Assembly: GCA_009881125.1 (NCBI GenBank)
Contig: WXFH01000037.1
Span: 77,437-141,436 of the forward strand
Reading direction: 5' to 3'
Length of the DNA: 64,000 nt
Source of the DNA: Acidaminobacter sp.
GTDB lineage: Bacteria; Bacillota_A; Clostridia; Peptostreptococcales; Acidaminobacteraceae
The position numbers were made by a program, and so were the translations under genes. Of this stretch, positions 42,435-50,354 are shown piece after piece. The stretch's first letter is position 1, and each line of letters starts with the position of its first letter. The notes under the pieces are model-generated. The model was not told the origin of the DNA, did not search any database, and saw only the letters and a list, made by a program, of their open reading frames with translations.

Positions 42435-44351
42435 ATGGCAAAAGTTAAATTGACGCTTAAGGACGGCTCAGTCCGTGAAGTTGAACAAGGGACGACGCTG
42501 TTTGAAGTCGCTAAGGAAATCAGCGGCCGCCTGGCAAAGGAAGGCTTGGTGGGCACTGTTAACGGCAACGTGGTCGACATGTTTTACAAGCTTGAGGAAG
42601 ACGCAGAAATTGAGATCTTGAAATTTGAGGAAGAGGATGGCGAAGACGCATTCCGTCATACGTCCTCCCACATTTTAGCCCAGGCGGTTCAGAGATTGTT
42701 CCCTGGAACTCAGCTCGCTATAGGACCTGCCATTGACAACGGATTCTACTATGATTTCGATTCCGAGCACGTTTTTACGGAAGAGGATTTTGCGCTGATC
42801 GAAGAGGAAATGAAGAAAATTGTCAAGGAAGCCTATGAGATTGAACGATTTGAGCTTCCCAGGGATGAAGCGGTCAAGTATATGGAGGAAAAGGGCGAGC
42901 CGTACAAGGTGGAGCTGATCCGGGACCTTCCTGAAGACGAAATCATCTCCTTCTACAAACAGGGTGAGTTTGTTGACCTGTGCGCCGGTCCTCACGTTCC
43001 TGCTACGGACAGAGTCAAGGCCATTAAAGTCCTGAGTGTCGCAGGCGCTTACTGGCGCGGGGATTCCAGCCGCAAGATGCTGCAGCGCGTGTATGGGACG
43101 TCTTTCCCTAAAGCCAGCCAGCTCGAAGAGTACATCACTCGCCTCGAAGAAGCGAAGAAACGCGACCACCGCAAGCTCGGAAAAGAACTCAAACTGTTCG
43201 CCCTGCTTGAGGAAGGACCAGGCTTCCCGTTCATCCTGCCAAAGGGCATGGTTGTCAAGAACGAACTGATGAAATACTGGAGAGATGTCCACGACCGCGC
43301 CGGCTATGTGGAGATTGAGACGCCAATCATGCTGAACCACCACCTCTGGGAGACTTCGGGACACTGGTACCATTATCGCGACAACATGTATACGCTGACT
43401 ATTGATGAAGAGGATTTCGCGGTTAAGCCTATGAACTGCCCGGGCAGCATGCTCGTTTACAAAACGGAAATGCGCTCCTACAAGGATTTTCCACTCCGCG
43501 TGGGTGAGGTAGGCCGTGTTCACAGACACGAGCTTTCCGGAGCCCTTCACGGGCTGATGCGCGTTAGAGCGTTCACCCAGGACGACGCGCACATCTACAT
43601 GCTGCCTGAGCAAATCAAGGATGAAATTAAAAATGTCGCGCATCTCGTCGATGAGGTGTATACGCAGTTTGGCTTCAAATACCACGTAGAACTTTCCACG
43701 CGGCCGGAGGATTCAATGGGTTCGGAAGAGGAATGGGACTATGCGGAGACGGCGCTCAAGGCAGCGCTTGAAGAAGCGGGCATGAAATACAAGCTCAATC
43801 CGGGAGATGGCGCTTTCTACGGCCCAAAAATTGACTTCCATCTTGAGGACTGCATTGGCAGAACGTGGCAGTGCGGCACGATCCAGCTGGACATGCAGAT
43901 GCCGCAGCGCTTTGATCTGACGTATATTGGCAGAGACGGCGAGCGTCACAGACCAGTCATGATCCACCGTGTCGTTTACGGGTCTATTGAACGCTTCATG
44001 GGCATTTTGATCGAGCACTTCGCGGGCAAGTTCCCTACATGGCTCTCTCCGGTTCATGTCAAAATCCTTCCGGTTGCGTCACGTCACGCGGAATACGGGG
44101 AATCCATCATGAAGACTCTGAAGGCGAAAGGCCTCAGAGTAGAGCTGGATGACCGAAGCGAGAAGGTTGGCTACAAGATTCGCGAAGCTCAGCTTGAAAA
44201 AGTTCCTTATATGCTGGTCGTCGGTGATAAAGAGGTTGAAGATGGAAATCTTTCTGTCCGCTCCAGAGACCGCGGCGAGCTTGGCGTCTTCAGTGTCACT
44301 GATTTCGCTGATTTGGTGGCGGCTGAGGTCTCGGAAAGAAAATTCTATTAA
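42435..44351 (+). CDS. thrS: Threonyl-tRNA synthetase
   Basis: A 638-residue class II synthetase. ATG 42435 follows GGAGG; an in-frame ATG at 42399 lies upstream of that site and is rejected. Residues 1-62 are the TGS domain, then the editing domain (HTSSHILAQAVQRLFP with the HxxxH, ~72; and CAGPHVPAT), the catalytic core (motif 2 RVGEVGRVHRHELSGAL, motif 3 near GDGERHRPVMIHRVVYGS as shorter pieces), and the anticodon domain (~540-638). Zinc ligands are present in MNCPGSM and later histidines. Confidence 0.97.
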   Translation: MAKVKLTLKDGSVREVEQGTTLFEVAKEISGRLAKEGLVGTVNGNVVDMFYKLEEDAEIEILKFEEEDGEDAFRHTSSHILAQAVQRLFPGTQLAIGPAIDNGFYYDFDSEHVFTEEDFALIEEEMKKIVKEAYEIERFELPRDEAVKYMEEKGEPYKVELIRDLPEDEIISFYKQGEFVDLCAGPHVPATDRVKAIKVLSVAGAYWRGDSSRKMLQRVYGTSFPKASQLEEYITRLEEAKKRDHRKLGKELKLFALLEEGPGFPFILPKGMVVKNELMKYWRDVHDRAGYVEIETPIMLNHHLWETSGHWYHYRDNMYTLTIDEEDFAVKPMNCPGSMLVYKTEMRSYKDFPLRVGEVGRVHRHELSGALHGLMRVRAFTQDDAHIYMLPEQIKDEIKNVAHLVDEVYTQFGFKYHVELSTRPEDSMGSEEEWDYAETALKAALEEAGMKYKLNPGDGAFYGPKIDFHLEDCIGRTWQCGTIQLDMQMPQRFDLTYIGRDGERHRPVMIHRVVYGSIERFMGILIEHFAGKFPTWLSPVHVKILPVASRHAEYGESIMKTLKAKGLRVELDDRSEKVGYKIREAQLEKVPYMLVVGDKEVEDGNLSVRSRDRGELGVFSVTDFADLVAAEVSERKFY

Positions 44352-44357
44352 TCGTGC

Positions 44358-44387
44358 TTGACACGTCCCCATAGGACGTGATATGAT
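44358..44387 (+). promoter_or_regulatory. Promoter of the infC-rpmI-rplT operon
   Basis: TTGACA (44358-44363) and TATGAT (44382-44387) with 18-base spacing, immediately after the thrS stop. An inverted ACGTCC/GGACGT pair lies in the spacer (44363-44378). Confidence 0.8.
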
Positions 44388-44394
44388 ACGACTG

Positions 44395-44546
44395 TTGTTA
44401 ATCAAGAAGAAGCTCGCTTCTCACCCGGCTGCATTGGCACGCCTGGGTTCATAAAAGACACACAGTTGACGTTTGGGCTCAAGTTGGGCCTGGATGATTC
44501 TTGTCTTTTAAGCGGGTTTCTTACTTGGAAACCCGCTTTATTTTTT
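44395..44546 (+). ncRNA. infC-rpmI-rplT leader with terminator (L20/IF3 leader-type attenuator)
   Basis: A ~150-base leader ending in a strong terminator, stem AAGCGGGTTTC / GAAACCCGCTT (44510-44538) and TATTTTTT (to 44546), which lies just before the infC ribosome binding site. In Firmicutes this operon is controlled by binding of L20 to its leader, causing termination; the position of the hairpin here fits that mechanism. I have not shown an L20-binding fold. Confidence 0.8.
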
Positions 44547-44563
44547 CAGGAGGTGCGAGGAAC

Positions 44564-45073
44564 ATTAACAAAAAGACTGAGATCAATGAAGCCATACGTG
44601 ACCGCGAGCTCCGAGTTATCGGTGAGGATGGGGAACAGTTCGGCATAATGTCCGCCAAGGAAGCCTTGGAACTGGCAGCCGAGAAAAAGCTCGATCTGGT
44701 CAAGATTGCGCCGCAAGCTGTACCGCCAGTCTGCAGAATCATGGACTATGGCAAACACAAGTACGAAATGTCAAAGCGCGACAAAGAAGCACGCAAAAAG
44801 CAAAAGACGGTAGAAATTAAAGAGGTTAGACTTGGCCTTAACATCGAGGAGCACGACCTCGAAACAAAAGCCAAGAACGCTGAAAAGTTCCTTCAAAAGG
44901 GCGACAAGGTCAAGGTTTCACTCAGATTCCGCGGCCGTGAAATGGGGCATGCACACCTTGGAGAAGCCGTCATCAAACACTTTGCTGAAATGATTGCTGA
45001 CAGCGGAGATATCGAGAAGAAGCCGTCCCTCGAGGGACGTACTCTCGTAGCGATATTTACACCTAAAAAATAA
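44564..45073 (+). CDS. infC: Translation initiation factor IF-3 (ATT start)
   Basis: A 169-residue factor that binds the 30S subunit and rejects wrong start codons. The protein homology begins INKKTEINEAIRDRELRVIG and the only start matching the AGGAGGTG site (44548-44555) is ATT at 44564, eight bases on. An ATT start is the known infC hallmark and allows IF3 to repress its own translation. An upstream ATG at 44501 would lie inside the terminator hairpin and is rejected. Domains: N-terminal ~1-75 and C-terminal ~85-169 (VKVSLRFRGREMGH). Confidence 0.95.
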   Translation: MNKKTEINEAIRDRELRVIGEDGEQFGIMSAKEALELAAEKKLDLVKIAPQAVPPVCRIMDYGKHKYEMSKRDKEARKKQKTVEIKEVRLGLNIEEHDLETKAKNAEKFLQKGDKVKVSLRFRGREMGHAHLGEAVIKHFAEMIADSGDIEKKPSLEGRTLVAIFTPKK

Positions 45074-45101
45074 TTTGTTGATTTGAAGGGAGGAAACGAG
45101 C

Positions 45102-45299
45102 ATGCCAAAGATGAAGACACACAGAGGCTTGGCAAAGCGCGTTAAAGTAACTGGTAGCGGTGGACTGAAGCGGTCCCATTCACACACGAGCCATATCCTG
45201 ACTAAGAAGACGCCTAAGAGAAAGCGTAATCTCAGAAAAGCAACCATGGTTTCCAAAAGCGACATGAAGCGTATTAAAACGCTGTTGCCTTATTCTTAA
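45102..45299 (+). CDS. rpmI: Ribosomal protein L35 (bL35)
   Basis: A 65-residue basic protein of the 50S subunit: [20 protein letters not shown] then [19 protein letters not shown] and the C-terminal [11 protein letters not shown]. Standard size and place between infC and rplT. Confidence 0.97.
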   Translation: MPKMKTHRGLAKRVKVTGSGGLKRSHSHTSHILTKKTPKRKRNLRKATMVSKSDMKRIKTLLPYS

Positions 45300-45318
45300 G
45301 ATCAGGAGGATTTAAATA

Positions 45319-45678
45319 ATGGCTAGAGTTAAAAAGGCGTTAAACGCCAAGAAAAAACATAAAAAAGTTCTCAAACTGACCAAGGGTTTCTACGGCCAAA
45401 AGAGCAAAGTCTTCAGAGCGGCTAATCCTGCAATGATGCGTTCCCTTCGTTCTTCTTATGTTGGAAGAAAGAACCGCAAGAGAGATTTCAGAAAACTTTG
45501 GATCGCTCGTATCAATGCAGCTACTCGCCTCAGCGGCATGAGCTACAGCAGATTCATGAACGGTCTTAAAGTTGCCAACATTCAGATCAACCGCAAGATG
45601 CTTTCTGAAATGGCAATCCATGATCCGGCTGGCTTCGCTAAGCTGGTTGAGACTGCGAAAGCAAGCCTCGCGAAGTAA
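45319..45678 (+). CDS. rplT: Ribosomal protein L20 (bL20)
   Basis: A 119-residue 50S assembly protein: [20 protein letters not shown], then [20 protein letters not shown] and [17 protein letters not shown]. In Firmicutes it also represses its own operon through the infC leader. ATG 45319 follows AGGAGG. Confidence 0.97.
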   Translation: MARVKKALNAKKKHKKVLKLTKGFYGQKSKVFRAANPAMMRSLRSSYVGRKNRKRDFRKLWIARINAATRLSGMSYSRFMNGLKVANIQINRKMLSEMAIHDPAGFAKLVETAKASLAK

Positions 45679-45710
45679 TTTTCGCGGCTGAAGTTAGAAT
45701 TAAAAAGACA

Positions 45711-45770
45711 AACTGTCTGCATCAGCAGACAGTTGGACCAAAAGCCACTGCGTTTGCGCGGTGGCTTTTG
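45711..45770 (+). terminator. Double hairpin terminator after rplT
   Basis: Two consecutive stems: AACTGTCTGC / GCAGACAGTT (45711-45734) with a four-base loop, then AAAAGCCAC / GTGGCTTTT (45740-45769) ending in a T-run. The second is the canonical terminator. Confidence 0.85.
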
Positions 45771-45804
45771 TTATGGTGGATGAAAATGGAAGGAAGCGGG
45801 GGTC

Positions 45805-45868
45805 AATAGGCATAAGCCGCAATAGGCGTAAGCCGCAATAGGTATAAGTCGCAATAGGCATACGCCGC
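45805..45868 (+). repeat. 16-bp tandem repeat, locus 2 (four copies)
   Basis: Four head-to-tail copies of a 16-base unit, AATAGGCATAAGCCGC, AATAGGCGTAAGCCGC, AATAGGTATAAGTCGC and AATAGGCATACGCCGC. It is the reverse complement of the array at 15121-15163, and here it lies between the rplT terminator and the ktrB promoter. Confidence 0.9.
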
Positions 45869-45893
45869 TGATACCTTCTTCCCATAATAAAAG

Positions 45894-45904
45894 TATGCTA
45901 TAAT
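45894..45904 (+). promoter_or_regulatory. Extended -10 promoter of ktrB-ktrA
   Basis: TATGCTATAAT (45894-45904) is an extended -10 box with no good -35. The same 11-base word serves the dapA promoter, and a one-base variant the pheS promoter. Confidence 0.6.
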
Positions 45905-45937
45905 GCTTTTAGTTTGAGTGTCGAATGAGGTGAGTCC

Positions 45938-47314
45938 ATGAAAACATGGCTTGGATACGCAAAGCGCGTGCAAAATGATAAAATGATTAACCTGAATCCA
46001 GCCCAGGTGCTGGCTTTGGGGTTCAGTGGCGTCATCCTGCTGGGGGCACTCCTTCTCGATCTCCCACTTGCGTCAAAGTCTTTTGAAAGCGTTGGATTTA
46101 TTAACGCGCTCTTTACTGCGACTTCGGCGGTGTGTGTCACAGGACTCGTCGTGGTGGATACCGCGACGCACTGGACGCTTTTTGGCCAATTGGTCATCCT
46201 GGTGCTGATTCAGATTGGCGGCCTTGGATTTATGACTATGGCGACCATGTTCGCGCTGGTCGTTGGCAAAAAGATTTCTTTGAAAAGCAGGCTGGTCATG
46301 CAGGAGGCGCTCAGCCATCAGAATATTTCAGGTGTCGTCCGCGTCACCAGAAATGTTTTAATCATGACTTTCTCAATTGAAGCCCTCGGGGCCTTAATTT
46401 TGTCAACGAAATTTGTCCCTGAATTCGGGATGGGACAGGGGGCTTTCCTTTCTATATTTCATTCGGTTTCGGCCTTTTGCAACGCAGGCTTTGATTTAAT
46501 GGGGAATTTCAATAGCCTGACGGCTTACGTGACAGATCCGGTGGTCAACTTTACCATCATGGGCTTGATTGTGACCGGGGGACTCGGCTTTACTGTATTG
46601 TCAGACCTTGTGCTGAAAAGAAATTTCAAGACTTTGAATCTGAATACGAAATTGGCGGTGACGGTGACGGCGGCATTGATCGCCATCGGCACACTATTTT
46701 TCTTTTTTGTTGAGTACAGCAATCCGGATACTCTCGGAAATCTCAGTATGCTCGAAAAGTGGATGGCAGCCATGTTTCAGTCCGTGACGCCAAGAACAGC
46801 CGGCTTCAATACGCTGGCTATCGATAAGCTGACCATGAGTTCGCTTCTAATGACCATTGTACTGATGTTCATAGGCGGTTGCCCGGCTTCGACAGCGGGC
46901 GGAATCAAGACGACGACCTTTGGTCTGATCCTGTTCAACATTGGATCTGTCATAAGCGGTTATGAAGAGACCGTCATGTTCAAGCGGCGGGTTTCCCAGG
47001 TTTACATCAGCCGAGCCCTTGCTTTGATGTCGCTGGCGCTGGCGCTTGTGATCATTGTCACCATGATTTTGTCTTTCAATGAGAGAGAATTTGAATTTAT
47101 GGCGCTCTTGTTTGAAACGGTTTCTGCCTTTGGCACAGTGGGTCTGAGTACGGGTATAACGCCTTTGCTGAATGACAGCAGCAAGCTCGTGCTTGCTGTG
47201 ACCATGTTCTTTGGACGACTGGGTCCAATGACCTTGGTTATGGCTCTGGCTAGACGCCAATCCATGAACCGGGCGCTTGTGCGTTATCCTGAGAGCAAAG
47301 TCAACGTTGGTTGA
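45938..47314 (+). CDS. ktrB: KtrB/TrkH-type potassium uptake channel subunit
   Basis: A 458-residue membrane protein with the four-fold M1-P-M2 design of TrkH/KtrB. P-loop glycine regions are visible in TATSAVCVTGLVVVDTATHW, SAFCNAGFDLMGNF, SVTPRTAGFNTLAID and ETVSAFGTVGLSTGITP, and the M2C-like CPASTAGGIKTTTFG precedes the last repeat. Length is closer to KtrB than TrkH. It works with the RCK subunit encoded 19 bases downstream; Ktr systems are often sodium-dependent. Confidence 0.93.
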   Translation: MKTWLGYAKRVQNDKMINLNPAQVLALGFSGVILLGALLLDLPLASKSFESVGFINALFTATSAVCVTGLVVVDTATHWTLFGQLVILVLIQIGGLGFMTMATMFALVVGKKISLKSRLVMQEALSHQNISGVVRVTRNVLIMTFSIEALGALILSTKFVPEFGMGQGAFLSIFHSVSAFCNAGFDLMGNFNSLTAYVTDPVVNFTIMGLIVTGGLGFTVLSDLVLKRNFKTLNLNTKLAVTVTAALIAIGTLFFFFVEYSNPDTLGNLSMLEKWMAAMFQSVTPRTAGFNTLAIDKLTMSSLLMTIVLMFIGGCPASTAGGIKTTTFGLILFNIGSVISGYEETVMFKRRVSQVYISRALALMSLALALVIIVTMILSFNEREFEFMALLFETVSAFGTVGLSTGITPLLNDSSKLVLAVTMFFGRLGPMTLVMALARRQSMNRALVRYPESKVNVG

Positions 47315-47333
47315 TTAATGAGGAGGCCTTCAT

Positions 47334-47984
47334 TTGAAAAAACAATTTGTTGTCATCGGCTGCGGCCGGTTTGGAAGCAGTGTTGCCATGAAGCTCACCG
47401 AGCTCGGTGAAGAAGTCATGGTGGTTGATAAGAACGAGGAAATTATTCAGACAATTTCGGAGTCTGTCACTTATGCGGTCCAAGCGGACGCCACGGATGA
47501 GCAGACCATCCGTTCCCTCGGCATCAGGAATTTTGACGTCGCGGTGGTTACGATTGGATCCGACATTCAGTCCTCCATTCTGATCACGCTCATGTGTAAA
47601 GAGCTGGGGGTCAAATACGTGATCTCCAAAGCCCAGAACGAGCTGCACGGAAAGGTTTTATACAAGACGGGCGCGGATCGCGTGGTCTTCCCTGAGCGGG
47701 AAATGGGCATCAAAATAGCGAAAAATCTGGTGTCTGACAATATTTTGGATTATATCGAGCTGGCGCCGGATTACAGTATTGTCGAAATTGTGGCGCTGGA
47801 TCACTGGATTGGGAAGAACCTCAGGCAGCTGAACCTGCGGGCCAGATACGGGATCAACGTCATGGCGGTCAAGCAGGGGTTTGACATCAAAGTCGCTGTG
47901 GGCCCGGACGAAGTGATTCGCGAAGGGGATGTATTGGTCGTTATTGGTCACAATGATGATTTGAACCGGATCGACAAGTCATAA
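47334..47984 (+). CDS. ktrA: KtrA/TrkA potassium uptake regulatory subunit
   Basis: A 216-residue cytosolic gating subunit. TTG 47334 follows GGAGG. An RCK_N Rossmann domain (VVIGCGRFGSSVAMKLTELG, then VMVVDKNEE and ADATDEQ) is followed by an RCK_C domain (~135-216, ending LVVIGHNDDLNRID). Nucleotide (ATP/ADP or NAD) binding opens the KtrB channel. Confidence 0.94.
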   Translation: MKKQFVVIGCGRFGSSVAMKLTELGEEVMVVDKNEEIIQTISESVTYAVQADATDEQTIRSLGIRNFDVAVVTIGSDIQSSILITLMCKELGVKYVISKAQNELHGKVLYKTGADRVVFPEREMGIKIAKNLVSDNILDYIELAPDYSIVEIVALDHWIGKNLRQLNLRARYGINVMAVKQGFDIKVAVGPDEVIREGDVLVVIGHNDDLNRIDKS

Positions 47985-48064
47985 GCAGTCCTGCTGCCCC
48001 GCGTTTGCATGTTTATGCCGATGGTCTGCTGGCGCCAACCCTGACCTGAAGGGAGTACTGATTA

Positions 48065-48859
48065 ATGAAGCACATATCATCTTCACAAAATGAAATCTAC
48101 AAAGGGTATAAGAATTTACTTACTAAAAAGCACCGTACTCAGCAAGGGCTGTTTCTGATTGAAGGTGTCCGTTTAGTGCGCCATGTGATGGCCCGGGGAT
48201 GGCCGCTCCGCGATTTGATCCTGGACCAGAGGGAAGCAGATCGCATTGAGTTTATTCATCTATCGCAGGAAGCTGAAAGCCAGGGCATAAATGTGACCAT
48301 TCTCGAAGGCGAATTGTTTGAAGTCTTGTCTGAAACTGTCCATTCACAGGGCTGTCTCGGTGTCGCAGAAATGCCGGAGCTTGCGCCCCGGCCGCTGGAA
48401 GGCAGTTTGTTTCTGGCTCTGGATCAAGTCCGCGACCCTGGCAATCTCGGGACAATCCTCAGGACCTCTGATGCGGCGGGCGTGGAGGGGGTTCTTCTTT
48501 CTAAAGGCTGTGTGGAGCCGTTCAACGAAAAGGTCGTGCGCTCGACAATGGGTTCTATCTTTGATGTGCCTTTAGTTCAGTGTCCGGATTTTGCGCAGGC
48601 GCTGGTGGATTTTCGGTCAAAAGGCTTTGAGATTGCAGTGGCGGTCCTCGAGGATTCAGAGGATTACGCCCTTTACGACTGGACAAAGCCTACAGTATTG
48701 GTCATTGGCAACGAAGCAGAGGGAATCTCTGAAGAGATTCAGGCTTTGGCGACACAGCGCCTCAGGATTCCAATCCGCGGCGGCGCGGAGAGCCTAAACG
48801 CAGCTATTGCAGCGGGGGTAATTCTTTTCGAAGCCACACGCCAACGACGGAACTCGTGA
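48065..48859 (+). CDS. TrmH/SpoU family RNA 2'-O-methyltransferase
   Basis: A 264-residue SPOUT methyltransferase. An N-terminal substrate-binding domain (~1-80, SSQNEIYKGYKNLLTKKHR and LFLIEGVRLVRH) precedes the knot domain with motif 1 ALDQVRDPGNLGTILRTSDAAG, shown here in two parts, motif 2 LVIGNEAEGIS and motif 3 IPIRGGAESLNAAIAAGV. It probably methylates 23S rRNA or tRNA. It commonly lies just before pheS in Firmicutes (YsgA group), as here. Confidence 0.9.
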   Translation: MKHISSSQNEIYKGYKNLLTKKHRTQQGLFLIEGVRLVRHVMARGWPLRDLILDQREADRIEFIHLSQEAESQGINVTILEGELFEVLSETVHSQGCLGVAEMPELAPRPLEGSLFLALDQVRDPGNLGTILRTSDAAGVEGVLLSKGCVEPFNEKVVRSTMGSIFDVPLVQCPDFAQALVDFRSKGFEIAVAVLEDSEDYALYDWTKPTVLVIGNEAEGISEEIQALATQRLRIPIRGGAESLNAAIAAGVILFEATRQRRNS

Positions 48860-48906
48860 AACGTCTGAAAAGCGCAGCACAGCGTTGTCAAGGGGAAAAG
48901 TAACTC

Positions 48907-48936
48907 TTGCATCCTGGCATTTCATTATGCTATAGT
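48907..48936 (+). promoter_or_regulatory. Promoter of the pheST T-box transcript
   Basis: TTGCAT (48907-48912) and TATAGT (48931-48936) with 18-base spacing; TGC before the -10 makes it an extended -10 box (TATGCTATAGT). Confidence 0.7.
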
Positions 48937-48944
48937 ATTTACAA

Positions 48945-49198
48945 TTGAAATGAAGCAAGCAATGACGGAGAGAGTAGTCCATAGCTCAGATCTTCAGCGA
49001 AAAAGGAATGGTGGGAGCCTTTTGGTTTGATTTGGATGAAGTTCACTCCTGAGCTTTTTTGGTGAAAATTTTAGTAGCTGAAAACGTCCTGTCCGCGTTA
49101 AGGACTGTCAATGAGTGGCAAAGCGATTATGTCGCCGCGTCAATTGGGTGGTACCACGGAGTATAATCTTCGTCCCTTTGGGATGGGGATTTTTTTAT
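48945..49198 (+). ncRNA. T-box leader of pheS-pheT
   Basis: Stem I region with GAGAGAGTAG and an apical GGTGGGAG loop, specifier TTC (phenylalanine) at 49042-49044 in GAAGTTCACTCC, T-box AATTGGGTGGTACCACGG (49142-49159), and terminator CGTCCC / GGGATG followed by seven T's (49167-49198). It accounts for most of the 460-base gap; the remaining ~120 bases before pheS hold an ACCATCGGC copy (49264-49272) and the AGAGGAG site. Confidence 0.94.
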
Positions 49199-49319
49199 TT
49201 GTCCAAAAACATCCAATTTAACCGGAACATCAAGTGATGGCTGGTGGGGGTGCGGGTGAGATGACCATCGGCAAAAAACCGCACTGGCATGAAGATGAAA
49301 ACTGAGAGGAGATGTACTC

Positions 49320-50339
49320 ATGAAAGACAATGTTCAGAGCATGTTGACGCAGGCCCTGTCCGAGATTAATGGCGCCGCGGATTTGACGGCGATTGAAGCC
49401 CTGCGCGTCAAATACCTCGGGAAAAAGGGCGAGGTGACAACGCTGCTGAGATCCATGGGCGCAGTGGCGCCTGAAGACCGGCCGGAGATGGGCCGCATCA
49501 TCAATGAGGCCAGAGAGGCTATTGAAGCGGCACTTGAGTCGGCGAAAGAGGTTAAGTCAGCGAGTGCTCTCAATGACAGGCTGATTCAGGAGCAGATCGA
49601 CGTGACCCTTCCCGGTGTGGCGAAAAAACGCGGGCATCTGCACCCGCTGACGGTGGTTATGAATGAGATTCAGGACATCTTTATAGGTATGGGCTTCAAG
49701 GTCGCTGAGGGTCCCGAAGTCGATACGGTTTACAATAACTTTGACGCGCTGAATTCTCCGGCGGATCACCCGTCCAGGAGTCTCTCGGATACGTTCTACA
49801 TCACTGAGGAGATCCTCCTCAGAACCCAGACGTCTCCGGTACAGGTCAGAACTATGAAGGCGAGCAGACCCCCTATCAAAGTCATTTCGCCGGGCCGCTG
49901 CTTCCGCTTCGACGAGCTGGACGCCACGCATTCCCCAATGTTTCACCAGGTCGAGGGCCTGGTGGTGGATGAGAACATCACCATGGCTGATCTGAAGGGC
50001 ACTCTGGATGTCTTCGCCAAGCGCATGTTTGGCGAACAAACCAAGACGAAGTTCCGCCCGCACTACTTCCCGTTCACTGAGCCTAGCGCCGAAGTGGACG
50101 TCACCTGCTTCAAATGCGGCGGCAAGGGCTGCCGGGTCTGCAAGGGCAGCGGCTGGATCGAAATCCTGGGCTGCGGCATGGTGCATCCAAACGTTCTTGA
50201 AGAGTGCGGCATTGACTCTGAAAAGTACAAGGGCTTTGCCTTTGGCATGGGTCTTGACCGAGTGACCATGCTGAGACTTGAGATTGACGACATCCGTCTG
50301 ATGTTTGAAAATGACATGCGTTTCATTGAACAGTTTTAG
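49320..50339 (+). CDS. pheS: Phenylalanyl-tRNA synthetase alpha subunit
   Basis: A 339-residue class II catalytic subunit. N-terminal coiled coil (~1-85), then HPLTVVMNEIQDIFIGMGF, YNNFDALNSPADHPSR, motif 2 around SPGRCFRFDELDATHSPMFHQ and motif 3 FGMGLDRVTMLRLEIDDIR. The CFKCGGKGCRVCKGSGW stretch is the usual cysteine-rich insert. ATG 49320 follows GAGAGGAG. pheT starts 15 bases later. Confidence 0.97.
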   Translation: MKDNVQSMLTQALSEINGAADLTAIEALRVKYLGKKGEVTTLLRSMGAVAPEDRPEMGRIINEAREAIEAALESAKEVKSASALNDRLIQEQIDVTLPGVAKKRGHLHPLTVVMNEIQDIFIGMGFKVAEGPEVDTVYNNFDALNSPADHPSRSLSDTFYITEEILLRTQTSPVQVRTMKASRPPIKVISPGRCFRFDELDATHSPMFHQVEGLVVDENITMADLKGTLDVFAKRMFGEQTKTKFRPHYFPFTEPSAEVDVTCFKCGGKGCRVCKGSGWIEILGCGMVHPNVLEECGIDSEKYKGFAFGMGLDRVTMLRLEIDDIRLMFENDMRFIEQF

Positions 50340-50354
50340 GAGGGCGAGAAGAAA

